64,000 nucleotides of DNA. Source: Dryomyza anilis. Taxonomy: Eukaryota; Arthropoda; Insecta; Diptera; Dryomyzidae. This document shows positions 33,117 through 44,749 of this stretch, one piece after another (position 1 is the stretch's first letter; every line of letters begins with the position of its first letter). Position numbers and translations under genes: made by a program. Under the pieces are notes generated by a model that worked only from the letters and a program-made list of their open reading frames with translations, was not told the DNA's origin and made no database searches. The stretch is from assembly GCA_951804985.1 (NCBI GenBank), contig OX638130.1, positions 108,264,040-108,328,039 on the forward strand. The letters are read 5' to 3'.

Positions 33117-34215
33117 GCCATGGACATGCCATACATCAATTCTATTAATTCGCAGGGGCTGAGTTTGACTGCATTCTCAGTTTTTTTTTCTATAACGTAA
33201 CTTTTTTGAGAAATTTGCAATAGCATTTATAAGCCGTTCTCACCCACTACCTAAAATAAAAAAAATATATAGTTCTGTGGAAAAATAGTTTAACAAAAAA
33301 AACTTATAGGTAATTTTTCCTTTAATTGTCTGGACTAATTTGAATATACTAATGCATGCTAATATTTCAAAACGTTTTTAAGATAATTGGATCTAAACTC
33401 GGAAATATTGATTATTTTAGAGATTTTTTATCATGTAGGATTTAATGATAAACAAAACGAGTTGGAAAGTTAGGTCACATGGGTAAGTTCGGTCACATGG
33501 GGCGGATTTTTATAGTCGGTCGGGCCCGACTATGGAATACCCTACACCTTTGGTGGGGATATTAACCCTCAGAATATTATTCATATCTCATAAATTAAAA
33601 AAATTATATAAAGTATAAAAAACTAAAAAAAAAAATTGGAAAATGCAATTGGGCGGACCACGCCTATATTTAAAATTTTGAAAGGCTAATATTTCATAGA
33701 TTTGATTTTAATAATTTACGGATAAAATTTCCACTATGAAAACCCGGGAAATAATGAAAAAAAAAAGTGGGCGGATTACGCCCATTTTTTGACCTCATAT
33801 TTTTAGGTGAATTCTAACAATACGTTTTAAATTTTATAACTATACCTTGAATACTTTTCGAAATATTAGTTTCGAAAGAGTTATATAAAAGTGACTTGTA
33901 GGGGAGGTGGGTGTGTTCGTTGACCGATTTTGCTCATTTTCAAACTCAGTTCCTACTTTTGGCTAAAATATATTGAGACGAAATTTCATCGCATTCTGAT
34001 CAGTATTTCTCAAGTTATTCTGTATTCGGACAGACAAACGGACATGGCTAAACGGACTCGGGTAGTGTTGCTGATCAAGAATATATATACTTTTCCATAC
34101 CGGACACGCCTCCTAAGGGGCGTTACAATATATGCACAAAGTTAATATACCCTGTCCCTCATAGGTGTAGGGTATAAAAATAATGTATGGTTATCTAGAG
34201 CATAATCCAAACTAA
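33117..34215 (+). repeat. DR1 copy 3, split by helentron-like element
   Basis: The 5' part (33,117-33,456) ends at AATGATAAACAAAA. The 3' part resumes at about 34,183 with AATGTATGGTTATCTAGAGC and CATAATCCAAAC, which matches the 3' end of copies 1 and 4. The break is filled by the helentron-like copy. Confidence 0.8.
33457..34182 (-). mobile_element. Helentron-like element, copy 4, subfamily B, nested in DR1
   Basis: From the left: CGAGTTGGAAAGTTAGGTCA, GGTCACATGGG, the hairpin TAGTCGGTCGGGCCCGACTA, AATACCCTACACCTTTGG, GGGCGGAC and CCACGCC stretches, the complement of the (GTCY)-core region (CGGACATGGCTAAACGGACT, TGATCAAGAATATATATAC), and TAGGTGTAGGGTATAAAAAT at the right. The DR1 flanks define both boundaries. 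No target duplication is needed, as expected of helentrons that insert between T and T. It is close to copy 5 at 40.5 kb and distinct from copies 1-3. Confidence 0.85.
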
Positions 34216-34429
34216 CTATCAAAATTACTAACTTTATCCTTATTGATCCACTTTTTTTTTTTACTATTACGTTAAATTTTTGAGAGGAATTTGGGCAAAA
34301 ACAGCTTTTATTCAGTAAGTTGTATGTAAAATATACAAGCATTTTAAATATTAACAGTTTTTAACGGATACTGAGTTGATAGAGCATATTTTAAAATTGA
34401 GAACCGATACAAAAAAGTTAGTAGTTTTC

Positions 34430-34825
34430 ATCATTCGTTTGAACTATGCTCTGCATAACCATAAATCATTTTCTTAGCAATCTTCAGATTCACAATGCTA
34501 AAAAAATCGTCCAAAAATAGTCTAAAAAATCAATTTTATTTATGTTTAGTTTCAAATATTTGAAAAACCTATCGGAATAATAGTAATTATTGGTATATTG
34601 TAATTAGTCTTGACAATTGAAAGAAAAATTGCGTTTACAGTGTTTTGGAAAACTGGTTGTGTAAGAGAATGTATTTTTTAATTCTAAAAAGTGGCTGAGA
34701 GGGGCCAGAAAATTCGAGAGCAATTTTATTAAAAACTTAACGTAATAGGTAAAAAACTGAGTATGCAATTAAAATCAGCAAACGCGAATTATATAGAATT
34801 GATGTATGGGATGTCCAAGCGAAAA
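34430..34825 (-). repeat. DR1 copy 4, inverted, full length
   Basis: Starts GTTTGAACTATGCTCTGCAT and ends ATATAGAATTGATGTATGGG. It lies 215 bp from copy 3 in opposite orientation, so the pair can fold into a long imperfect hairpin. Confidence 0.85.
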
Positions 34826-34859
34826 ATTTTCTCGTTTTTTTCGGTAGTGTTATTTTTAA

Positions 34860-35005
34860 ACAAGTATTGAAACCGTAACTGAAACCGTTTAAAGACGGTT
34901 AATTTTAAAAACCGAAATCGTTACCGAAACCGTTATACGAAAATCAGAAATAAACCGATATCAAAAACTAATTGAATCGGTTTTGGTTTTATACCGGTTT
35001 TAAGT
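34860..35005. repeat. AACCG-rich degenerate repeat
   Basis: Words AAACCGTAAC, AAACCGTTT, ACCGAAACCG and TCGGTTTTGG repeat irregularly; a similar GGTACCGAAACCG block lies at 5,930-6,060. Confidence 0.6.
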
Positions 35006-35084
35006 TCTCAACACAATAAATTCAAAAAATTACTTGATTTCAACTTTCAAACCACATCCATTCAAGCGCAAATGTTTGTTTCAA

Positions 35085-35330
35085 TTGAAAGTAAAAAAAT
35101 TATACAGTTCTTGTACAAATATAATTGTTATTTTTTTTGGAATATTTCGGGCACATGTATTTCCCATATATTTTGGGAAGTGGTATGGATCTTGTTGCAG
35201 AAACCACACAGATGATGAATTCGAAAACCGATTCGCCATAGTAATTCGTATACGGGTTTTACGTGTATTTAAAAAAATCTTAAAATACTCGTTGTTAATA
35301 ATATTAGATTTTAAAACCATCAATATAACA
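35085..35330 (-). repeat. Inverted SatB monomer next to array
   Basis: Read on the minus strand it gives AAAACCCGTATACGAATTAC, CGGTTTTCGAATTCATCATC and TTTCTGCAACAAGATCC, the landmarks of the direct array at 35,380. The 150-codon plus-strand frame starting at 35,034 runs through this inverted monomer and into the direct array; it is not believed to be a gene. Confidence 0.8.
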
Positions 35331-35379
35331 TTTAATATAATTAATTGGATTTATTGTATACCTAATTCCGCGAATCGTA

Positions 35380-36190
35380 ATCGCGAATCGTTTTTAGAAT
35401 TCATCATCTATGAGGTTTCTGCTACAAGATCCCATCCATGGGTTTTAAAAGTGACGCAAAAAAATATAAAATTTTCTAAATATTAAAAAGGATATAGGAA
35501 TTGATATCGCAAAACGGGTTTTCGACTTCATCATCACTGAGGTTTCTCCTACAAGATTCATACCATGGTTTTTAAAATTGACGCAAAAAATATATAATTT
35601 TTTAAATATTAAAAAGTGATATGCAATTGCATTTCAAACATGCATAGGAACTGATATCGTTAAGCGGTTTTCGAATTAATCATCTGTGATATTTCTGCTA
35701 CAAGATCCCAACAATGGTTTTTGAAAGTGACGCAAAAATATAAAAATTTTCTAAATATTAAAAAGTGATATGCACTTTAAATGCATGTAAAACTCGTATA
35801 GGAATTGATATCGCAAAGCAGTTTTCGAATTCATCATCTATGAGATTTCTGCTACAAGATCCCATCCATGGGTTTTAAAAGTGACGCAAAAATATATAAA
35901 ATTTTCTAAATATTAAAAAGTGATTTGCAATTGCACTTCAAATGCAAGTAAAACCCGGATGCAAATTGATATCGCGAAGCGGTTTTCGAATTAATCATCT
36001 GTGATATTTCTGCTACAAGATCCCAACAATGGTTTTTAAAATTGACGCAAAAAAATATATAATTTTTTTAAATATTAAAAAGTGATATGCACTTTAAATG
36101 CATGTAAAACTCGTATAGGAATTGATATCGCAAAGCGGTTTTCGAATTCACGATCAATGGGGTTTCTGCTACAAGATGCATTCAATTGTC
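35380..36190 (+). repeat. SatB tandem array, about 155-bp unit
   Basis: Six copies of the landmark CTACAAGAT at spacings of about 127, 149, 154, 161 and 156 bp, with GTTTTCGAATTCATCATCTA, AAAGTGACGCAAAAATATA and AAATATTAAAAAGTGATATG in each. Copies differ by about 10 percent, and the first two are shortened. It is unrelated in sequence to SatA, though the unit length is close. Confidence 0.92.
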
Positions 36191-37085
36191 GATCGATTTT
36201 TTTAAGTGTGCAAAATTTTTTAAATTTTTGTAGCACGGTGTAATATTTGCAAAGACTTTCTATATTAAAAATTTTAATTTTGTTAATGGGTCACTTTTAC
36301 CATACCAAGTGCAAAAAGATTTAAGTCTTATAAAAAATATTTGTAACCTTAACATTAATTTGCGTATTTGCGTATTTGCATAAAACAAATAATAGAAATG
36401 AATCAAAATTAATATGGAATCGTCTTAAAATGACATCAACTCAAGAGCATCACAGATAAAAATGGTAAAACAAAAATGAAAAAAATAAAACATAGGAAAT
36501 AAATATAAAAAAAACCGAAAACAAATAAATGTAAACTCAACCATTAAGAAATAACTCAACACCAAATAAAAAACCGCTACACCAACACAATTAAATTTTC
36601 AACGCCGCTTTATGAGTTGAGCTTTTCAAGATTCATCATTCGTAAAACTGAAAACTAATGATTGGAATTTTTTGTTTTTTTTTAGTATATATTTTTTATT
36701 TTATTTTGTTTTTTTTTATATATTTTTTCTTTTATATATTTTTTCCATTTTTTTTTAAATATATTTTTCTATTTCTTCATCTATTGTAACACATACAAAT
36801 TAAATATTTTTTTTTCATCATTCATTTTGATTAATCAAAAATAACAAATTATTTTATTACAAAACAATCTTTTTTAATACAACTTCAATTGTATAAAAAG
36901 TAAAAGTGATTTTATACAATTTTTATTACCCTTTACAAAGTTAAAATAATAAAAAAAAACACGCATTTTATTTGATTTCACTCAATAACTTATTTAATTC
37001 GTTTGATTCGTTTCATAAATTAGTTTCTGCAAATTCGTGACTTAAGTTTTAAAAATTTCAATTTAACAAAAATAAAATTAACAAA
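36191..37085. other. AT-rich DNA with long poly-T tracts
   Basis: 36,660-36,790 is almost pure T/A. No shared repeat or credible frame. Confidence 0.5.
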
Positions 37086-37089
37086 TTTC

Positions 37090-37260
37090 TATGCACCGCT
37101 ATATTTCCGTTAAGAGGCTCTCTGTCTTTATTGCTGAAGATGTGTTCAGCATGGCATGATAATGCAGCAATAGCAACAGCTGCTGTTGTTGCTATTGCTG
37201 CTGATTTTGCTGACTTTGAAAGGCATTCCTAACCAACTTTTACTTTCGTTTTTTTTTTTG
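37090..37260. other. GC-richer patch with a trinucleotide hairpin
   Basis: GCAGCAATAGCAACA (37,164-37,178) and its exact complement TGTTGCTATTGCTGC face each other across a short GCTGCTGT-type spacer, within CAG/CAA-type DNA. It could be a regulatory or transcribed patch; no frame supports coding. Confidence 0.5.
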
Positions 37261-37399
37261 TCTGAAATGCCAACCATTTCAATGGATAAACTGTTTTGAT
37301 GGCAAAAATTATTTCGCTGTGATTTATTTATATATTTTGTAAAAATACAAAAATCGATAAAAATAAATTTAAAAACAAAATCGATTTAAATATTATTAT

Positions 37400-37559
37400 C
37401 TTATTTTGTAAAACGAAACGAAAAGTGAGTCGTCAAAGATTCCAGTGACAGTTTTTATTTACTTGTCATTTTTATGTCATTTAATGCAAAGAAATTCTGT
37501 CACTGAAATTCCTGACGTTTTTTTGACGAATCACTTTTCGCTTCGTTTTACAAAATAAG
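37400..37559. mobile_element. 160-bp foldback MITE
   Basis: Inverted ends CTTATTTTGTAAAACGAAAC (left) and GCTTCGTTTTACAAAATAAG (right), about 38 bp long with GTCGTCAAA inside. Internal TTCCAGTGACAG and CTGTCACTGAAATTCC also pair. Related internal words occur in the foldback at 42,206. Confidence 0.85.
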
Positions 37560-37568
37560 GGGGTAACA

Positions 37569-37743
37569 GCCCTGTTCTTGTGAGCAATGGCAATTAATAT
37601 CAATTGCTAGAAATAACAATTGATTCAGACTTTTACTTCAATAAACATAGAAAATAAAATTGACAGAATACAAAATTGTGATAATTGTTACAAATCGCAC
37701 TATTGTAACCGATTTGAATTTGTGACGCGTGCCAGAACAGGGC
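37569..37743. mobile_element. 175-bp MITE with GCCCTGTTCT ends
   Basis: GCCCTGTTCTTGTGAG (left) against GTGCCAGAACAGGGC (right) form short imperfect inverted ends. Interior CAATTGATA-type AT-rich DNA. No target duplication is obvious. Confidence 0.6.
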
Positions 37744-37968
37744 CATAAGTCTAATCACGATTTGACATATGGATGCATTTTGATGTTGATGTTGGTCTTG
37801 TAGCCTAGTAGATATTTTGATGGGTCCATACTCATGATTTTATCAGATAATCTGGTTTTGACAATAACAATTTTTAAAAATTAACTTATAAAAAGTTTTT
37901 CGTTTATTTTAAAAATAATAACGGAGCTATTGAAACCACGAATGCCAGAAACTACAAAAATTGAACCG

Positions 37969-38271
37969 TAGTCGCGGTAGCTTCGTGGTTAGTGCGTTGG
38001 AATGTGAGCCGAAAGGTCCCCGGTTCAAGCCTGGACTGGGGCTAACAACATCTTTTCATAGAAACATTTTTCTATACCGTGCTACCTCTCGTCAGTAAAT
38101 GGCAAACCTACGAGAGTAAAACATTGCCTATGAAAAGCTCTCACCCGCCGTTCAGATTCGGCAATAAACTGTAGGTCCCACCACTTTGAGTACAACTATA
38201 ACACGCACAGCTCAAAATGGTGAGAGAGCTCGGCTAAGTTCTTATTAGGTACTGTAGAGCCAAACTATATT
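37969..38271 (+). mobile_element. tRNA-derived SINE, family S1, copy 2
   Basis: Same head and body as the copy at 8,115, with A box TAGCTTCGTGG and B box GGTTCAAGCC. A 13-bp exact target duplication AAAAATTGAACCG flanks it (37,956-37,968 and 38,272-38,284), fixing the length at 303 bp. The target duplication and short AT-rich 3' end are typical of LINE-mobilised SINEs. Confidence 0.95.
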
Positions 38272-38284
38272 AAAAATTGAACCG

Positions 38285-39085
38285 ACGTAACAATGATAAG
38301 AGTAAATTGTTCGGGGAGTGGGTTTCGAGAACTATTTGTGGCATCAAAGAGATTGAGACGATATTGGACAAATTCTTGTGGCGATATTGAGCGACAAATT
38401 GAACCTTTATGGTAGATATGAGCAATTTTTGAAATCGGAACTATATTGAAGAACATTTTTATCAAAGTTCCACATTGTTGTTAAAAATATTGCCAAAGCG
38501 ATGTGATAATTGTTTAAATAACGTATATTCCCTAGTAGAAATTTACCTGATGCGCCATCGGGAAATGATCGGGTTTTTGTTTGGTAAGCCCTGTTAGAGA
38601 AAATATGATCATTGCCTTTGCATGCCCTTATCATGCTTACCATAGCATGGTTTACATTATCAAAACAGTCAATGTTCCCGATCATAGCTACATTACTTGT
38701 TCCTCATAACGAAATTAGCATCAGTCAATGATCAAGATTAATGAGAGAAACCCTATTATGCTCGGGCTCAGACAAGGCAATTGTCAGGTAAATATTAAAA
38801 TGAGGAATTGCCCGATCAGTACATGATCATGGCCTGAGGTCAATACATGATCAGGACACTGCGTTACAAGGACATTATGGGCCTCGTCATATCCCGATCA
38901 TCTCAAATAATGACATGATCACTTCATGACCATGGTCCTACCAAAATTTCTACTAGGGTTGTCAAAGAATTTTAATGTACGTAGAATTTGAAAAATTAGA
39001 ATAGAAATTAGAATGAATGAGATTTAAATTTTTTTATCGAAGAAAACTTCGACGCACTGAGGTTCACCGAGACATGATAGACTGG
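38285..39085 (+). repeat. DR3 copy C, diverged and split by MITE M1
   Basis: AAAAATATTGCCAAAGCGAT, GATAATTGTTTAAATAACGTAT, then after the insertion TTGTCAAAGAATTTTAATGT and GAGGTTCACCGAGACATG follow the order in copy B. It is the most diverged of the three. Confidence 0.75.
38530..38958. mobile_element. CCCTAGTA-ended MITE (family M1), copy 2, nested in DR3
   Basis: 429 bp, inverted ends CCCTAGTAGAAATTTACC and CCAAAATTTCTACTAGGG, in opposite orientation to copy 1. The undisturbed DR3 sequence (GTATCTTGTCAAAG) shows that TT was duplicated on insertion (38,528-38,529 and 38,959-38,960), where copy 1 has TA. Confidence 0.9.
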
Positions 39086-40457
39086 ATATTTATTAAAATA
39101 TATGATATTCCTTTTTTAAATGAATACAGTACATTAATAAGCAATAACAAAAATGGTTTTTAATTTTTAAAACCATTTTTAAAAGTGTATTAAAAATCCA
39201 TTGTACGCCGTTCTTCGTATTCCAACTAGCTCTACTACAAAATATAAAATACGTTATATTTTGCTTTGTTTAAAATAAAAATATTAAATAGTATTCTGTA
39301 TTTTATTCAACCGTATATTACCGTAGTATAGTATTTACCAATTACTTCAAAACATAATTTACCCTACACGCTGCAAAAAAAAGACTCTCCTAAACTTAAT
39401 TTTGCAGGCATTACATATATCTTTGGAGCTTTATGCAAACAAAAGTATTATTGCATTGCAAAATATTATTATAAAACAGCCAAACATATTTTTGTTTTCG
39501 TTCAAACATATTTAAGTTCGGAATGAATAATTTTCGGCGTTCTTGAAACATATATATGTTTGAATTTGATTTATATAGTTATTAACTTAAACTATTTTTT
39601 ATTTCACTTCTTTTATTTATACTTAATAATTTTATGTCCATCTATTGTTCCTATTTTGAGCTCAGTGAATTACGGATTAATTGGCGGTACTTAACAAATT
39701 CATCCTGCAAAAAGAACTTGTTTGTGTTCAATAATAGAAATAACAAACATACATATGAACAAAATATATTTCTATAGAAACATTAAAATAGTAAATTTAT
39801 ATAAATCCGCGATTAAAGCAATTCGTAGTTAAAACATAGTAGTTAAAACATAATCTTCACAAATAGATCTAAATTGCCAAATAATTGCCGTAGTTTGTCT
39901 ATATTTTTTTTATTTATTAATACATTTTGTGCATTTTTATAATGACGCACTTCGCATAAATATTAACATAATGAATTTAGTTAAAGCAGTTTTATGATAA
40001 AAAAATGTTAAATATTTTATTATCATCTTAATTGATCTAAATCAAATGATATCTAAAAAGATAGCAATAGATTCAGGCCATTTGAAACAACAATAAAATA
40101 CGTAGATATACAAAATAGTCAAATTTAGATGCAGTTTTTTAATAGCATTTTAAAATTATTATACATAGTATTAGCTAATTATTCAATTGTTATTCAATAT
40201 AACAATATGTTCCAGGAATTCAACAAAACGAAAAATGCTTTAAAAATGAATTTATGCATGTTATGCTTTAAATTTAAAATGGTTAAATTTAAATTTTATA
40301 ATTATTTCTGCGACGCAAATAGTTAAAAAATCACTAATTGTGAGTATTTGTTGTGCGGTGCATGGACCTAGTGAATTTACCAAATGTCATAAAAATTATT
40401 TTTGGAAATAAGTTAATAAACATATTAAAATTTTTGAATAACTTTCAATCACCTAGA
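39086..40457. other. AT-rich DNA, nothing recognised
   Basis: Frames of 65 and 68 codons are AT-driven; the second overlaps the next element. No shared repeat. Confidence 0.5.
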
Positions 40458-41282
40458 AACGAGTTGGGAAAGTTAGGTCACATGGGTAAGTTCGGTCACA
40501 TGAGGCGGATTTTTATAGTCGGTCGGGCCCGACTATGGAATACCCTACACCTTTGGTGAGGATATTAATGTGGGATATTTAATTGCATACATTTTAAAGT
40601 TTTTAATTATGCTGAACCTCCCCACCCTCAGAATATTATTCATAAATCAGAAATTTACGTCTTATATCCCCATAAATTAAAAAATTTATACAAAAGTATA
40701 AACAACTAAAAAAAAAAAGAATAATATAATTGGGCGGACCACGCCTATATTTAAAATTTTGAAAGGCTAATATTTCATAGATTTGATTTTAATAATTTAC
40801 GGATCAAATTTCCACTATGAAAACTCGGGAAATAATGAAAAAAAAAGTGGGCGGATCACGCCCATTTTTAGACCACATATTTATAGGTGAATTATAACAA
40901 TACCTTTTAAATTTTATAACTACACCATGAATACTTTTCGAGTTATTAGTTCCGAAAGAGTTATATAAAAGTGACTTGTATGGGAGGTGGGCGTGTCCGT
41001 TGACCGATTTGGCTCATTTTCAAACTCAGTTCCTACTTTTGGCTAAAATATATTGAGACGAAATTTCATCGCATTCTGATCAGTATTTCTCAAGTTATTC
41101 TGTATTCGGACAGCAAGACAGCAAGACGGACAGACAGACAGACGGACATGGCTAAACGGACTCGGGTAGTGATGCTGATCAAGAATATATATACTTTTCC
41201 ATACCGGACACGCCTCCTAAGGGGTGTTACAATATATGCACAAAGTTAATATACCCTGTACCTCATAGGTGTAGGGTATAAA
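40458..41282 (-). mobile_element. Helentron-like element, copy 5, subfamily B
   Basis: Closely matches copy 4: ACGAGTTGGGAAAGTTAGG, hairpin TAGTCGGTCGGGCCCGACTA, AATACCCTACACCTTTGGTG, GGGCGGACCACGCC, GTCY complement (GACGGACAGACAGACAGACG), TGATCAAGAATATATATAC, and TAGGTGTAGGGTATAAAAAT. It is longer than copy 4 by a stretch near 40,560-40,640. Confidence 0.88.
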
Positions 41283-41480
41283 AATGCCATAAAATCAATG
41301 GTTTCTTTTACTATTAAAAGTAGTCAATAGTATATATTATTATTTTAATCGATAAATACCATTAAATTCTACAAAATACCATTAAATTATTTTTGAGTTT
41401 ATATGAAAATATATATTTTTTGCATACTAGTAAATCATGTAAATACTATTGCCAAATTTGTATAGTATTTAATGTGACTT
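41283..41480. mobile_element. M2-family MITE fragment
   Basis: CATAAAATCAATGGTTTC, ACTATTAAAAGTAGTCAATAG and AATACCATTAAAT match the interior of family M2. The inverted ends are not visible, so it is a fragment next to the helentron-like copy. Confidence 0.6.
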
Positions 41481-41983
41481 AAAGATTAAATGTGATAAAG
41501 ATTAAATGTGATAAAGATTAAAATTGAAGATTATTTGGTAACTCTCCAGATTGCACATGAATGACTCATTTGGCTCGCTTACATTCCGAGACTATTAAAC
41601 ATTGTTTAGTTTATTTAACTAGACATTAGAAATTTACTATTTTTGGTGTTTAAAAATGAACTCAACTTAGCTGATAAGAGTCGTCGTATCTTTTTAATCT
41701 TTTATTTCAACGGTGTTAATATAAGTTTGGCTAATTCTTTAATTCTATATTTCTTTAAACAATATGTTTAAGACTAAAAATTAAGATTGAGCGACAGCTG
41801 ATGAATATGTTTCTCAGTAAATTTAATAGCAAATGTATTTGTTTATTTTAGAATGCATATTTGAAGGTATTAGTACAATTAGTTAAGAAATATTCGAAGA
41901 TTTCATTGAAATTAAACGAAAAAAACATTTACATCAAGTGGGAAATTTGAATCCATTAATATTCTGAGAGTTACCATTTCTCC
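41481..41983. other. AT-rich DNA, nothing recognised
   Basis: A short ATTAAATGTGATAAAG triplication lies near 41,480-41,525. Nothing else is supported. Confidence 0.4.
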
Positions 41984-42139
41984 TTTTGAATATCTACATT
42001 TGTACACAGCACTCAGACAGATTTTAGCAATTAAACTTTTAATCTATTACTTATGTTTTTATAATAAATATCACTACGTACGTCCATGCCCAAACCGGGA
42101 TTTGAATCCGAGAACTTAAGAAATGCAAGTCCAGCTCGA
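41984..42139 (-). mobile_element. tRNA-derived SINE, family S2, truncated copy
   Basis: TGCAAGTCCAGC, CGGGATTTGAATCCGA (degraded B-box complement), CAGCACTCAGACAG and TTTTGAATATCTAC match the copy at 26,571. The A-box region (the 5' end of the SINE) is cut at 42,139. Confidence 0.88.
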
Positions 42140-42205
42140 TAATATAGAATTTTTCATGTGTATCAGAGATGGTACTTTACAATACAGAATTAATTTTGAA
42201 TTCCA

Positions 42206-42488
42206 GTCAGAAATGCCAGTGTCTGAATTTTTAACTTGCTCATTTCATTTAAAAATAAAAATAAAAAATCTGTCACAGTAATTATTGCCATTTTTTAATA
42301 AATTTGTTTTCGTTTTGTTTTACATTAGAAGGGGCTATGTTTAACTAAATTATAGTTCAACATAACCACTTATGATGTAAAGCAAAACGAAAACAAATTC
42401 ATTAAAAAATGGCAGAAATTCCTGTGACAGATTTTTGTTTTTAAAATGAAATGAAAAAGTTAAAAATTCAGACACTGGAATTTCTGAC
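42206..42488. mobile_element. 283-bp foldback MITE with 110-120-bp arms
   Basis: Left arm 42,206-42,327 begins GTCAGAAATGCCAGTGTCTG and contains AAATCTGTCACAG and AATTTGTTTTCGTTTTG. The right arm 42,379-42,488 is its complement at roughly 90 percent identity. The spacer is about 50 bp. Confidence 0.88.
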
Positions 42489-42689
42489 GAGCACTGAAAT
42501 ATCGATGAATTTGTTCTCTTTTACGTTATGGTACTCAGAAACATAAAATTAAATAAAAAAAAAATACGATAGACTGATGCAACAAAATGTATAGGTTACG
42601 TTTTACCAATTTTTAGACAAAGTTATTCCAAAAGACGATTTGTTTTATTTTATAAGAGAAATGTTCAATTTCAGAAACAAAAAATTATG

Positions 42690-43140
42690 CTTGGTTTTCG
42701 CTGTCATTTTGTGTTATGTCGATTTCCATGTTTCCCTATTCTAGCAGTTGTTGCACTGATAAATTTCCATAGAGCAACAACTGCTAGACTATTTGTTGCT
42801 CTGAGTATTTAATTGTTGCCCTTGTTTTGAATAAAGTTTTTCACGCACACAAACACATTTTTTAGGAATTAAATTTCGCTGATTTATCACGCATTCACTA
42901 ATTGGTAGATACTCTCCCTTTTTTTAAGGATTCATTATTTTTTGATGCCAATATTTACAGACAATAAAATTTAAATTAAAACACTTAAAAAAGAAACATA
43001 ATAAACAAAAAATGACAGAATGAAAAGTCAATGTGAAATTATTCACAAACACATATTAGAAAATCTAATATAATTTCCATGGGTAGTGCAAGTACTGAGT
43101 TTTTGGGGCAACAACTTAATATTTGCCATGGAAATGGACA
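42690..43140. other. MITE fragment and short hairpin
   Basis: TGCTTGGTTTTCGCTGTC resembles the end of the MITE at 19,269. CTAGCAGTTGTTGC (42,741-42,754) and its exact complement (42,774-42,787) form a 14-bp hairpin around a 19-bp loop. The remainder is AT-rich. Confidence 0.45.
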
Positions 43141-43254
43141 TTAGTTTCATGTTTGAAAATTTGTGAAATTTTGATTTTAAAAATTATTTAAATTAATTGG
43201 AAATGTATTATAAATTCAAAAATTTCATTATGACTTTGAAATACTTATTTAATA

Positions 43255-44100
43255 GACATCTGCACAAATGTATTTGAAGTTTCCTCTACTGCACTCTACA
43301 GTATTGACTGCATTTTGCAATGGCAGTCTACTGTATTATAGTGAAGTCTCCATCAGGGACTTCACTTCACTGCAGTACTTGTTTCGTTGGTGTTAAGTTC
43401 TGTCAAAACATTGTTGTTTTTACTGTCGATGAACATGCAACGAATACAGTGAGTGCAGCGAGTGAGCGCAACGAGAAACGAGTGAGAAGATTAACACTGT
43501 AAACAACAACAAATTTTCCGCTCGACTTTCGACGGCAATAATGTTCTTGTCGGTATTTATGTTTTTATAAAAATACAACAAATACTATTTAAAAAAAATG
43601 GTGTGCGACAAAAACAACGCATTGGTCGAAAGCAATATATCCAACAAAAAAATAATGTTTTTTTTTTCGAAAAAAATTAATTGAAAAGAAAAATTGTTCG
43701 ATAAATAATATTGTATATGATTTTCTTATACCTTTTGTTTAAGAATAGAGTAAGAATGATAAAAAAATTAAAAATGCACTAAGTACTCGGTGTCATAAGC
43801 AGTTCATTTCAGTATTTGAAATTTTCTTGCACATCATTATAGACCTCTTCACTACAGCTATGTTTTGTTTGTGTTTGGTTTTGACAGTGCTTTGTTGTTG
43901 TCAGCAACACATTCATTTGATTTTCAAGCATATAATCGAAGATAGTAAATGTTTTGAAACAAAGTGAATGTCTTGAAGTGGGTGCCAAATGCATTTGATT
44001 TTGATTGAAATTAGTATTTAATACATTTTAAAATACTAATTTTAATTAGAAATTATTTGAATTGAATTTTAGTGTTGCACTGAGCTGTTTAGTGTTCATG
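43255..44100. other. Moderately GC-richer island with short open frames
   Basis: CTGCAGT and AGTGAAGT words repeat near 43,280-43,380. GCAGCGAGTGAGCGCAACGA at 43,455 is far above local GC content. Frames at 43,320-43,502 (plus, 60 codons) and 43,809-43,994 (minus, 61 codons) have no recognised motif. It may be regulatory or transcribed DNA. Confidence 0.3.
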
Positions 44101-44749
44101 TGGTTATACTTTTCATGTGAGATTTATATCCAGATGAGTCCGATTGTACATTGTATAGTGAATTTTATGAAATAGTTTAAAACATAAAAAGCAATCTACG
44201 AAATCATCTATAAAGAAAATACAATTTTAAATTGATTATTAGGAATGCAGACAAATATTCCCTGGGACAATTCTTTACCGGACCATTCTAACCCAAATAA
44301 GCTTTCTCCGAGGCTATTTTTCCCGAGACATTCGAACAATCGATGATATTTCTTTCCCCCAAATAAATTCTTATTGAAATAATAAATACAAAATATAACA
44401 CTATCTGCGATTGTTCGAATGTCTTGGAGATAAATTGTATATAAAATGCTGACAGAAAAGAATTATCTTGCCACGAATTGTATGGGCAACATTTTCATGG
44501 GAAAGGATTGTATAGGCTTCAATGATCAGATAAAGAATTGTCTCACGGAAGAATTGTACGCATTTCTGGAAATCTATATAAAATTAATTTTATTTCTTTA
44601 ACATTTTTTCTTAATATGGGAATTCATTTGATCTTTGAGAATTAATATATCTTAATAAATGCAAAAAGTATTCATAATGAAAAAAAATACCTACTATTTC
44701 CGCGCATATAACTTATTAACATGTTTTCGTTATCAATGACAACTGATTT
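44101..44749. other. AT-rich DNA with repeated AATTGT words
   Basis: 44,250-44,580 contains several GAATTGTWY.. and ATTCGAACAATCG/CGATTGTTCGAATG words (an inverted pair near 44,330 and 44,410). No gene. Confidence 0.4.

Noticed and set aside
35034..35486. Longest open frame in the window (150 codons, plus strand)
   Set aside because: It starts with TTG, runs through an inverted SatB monomer and into the direct SatB array, and has AT-driven composition.
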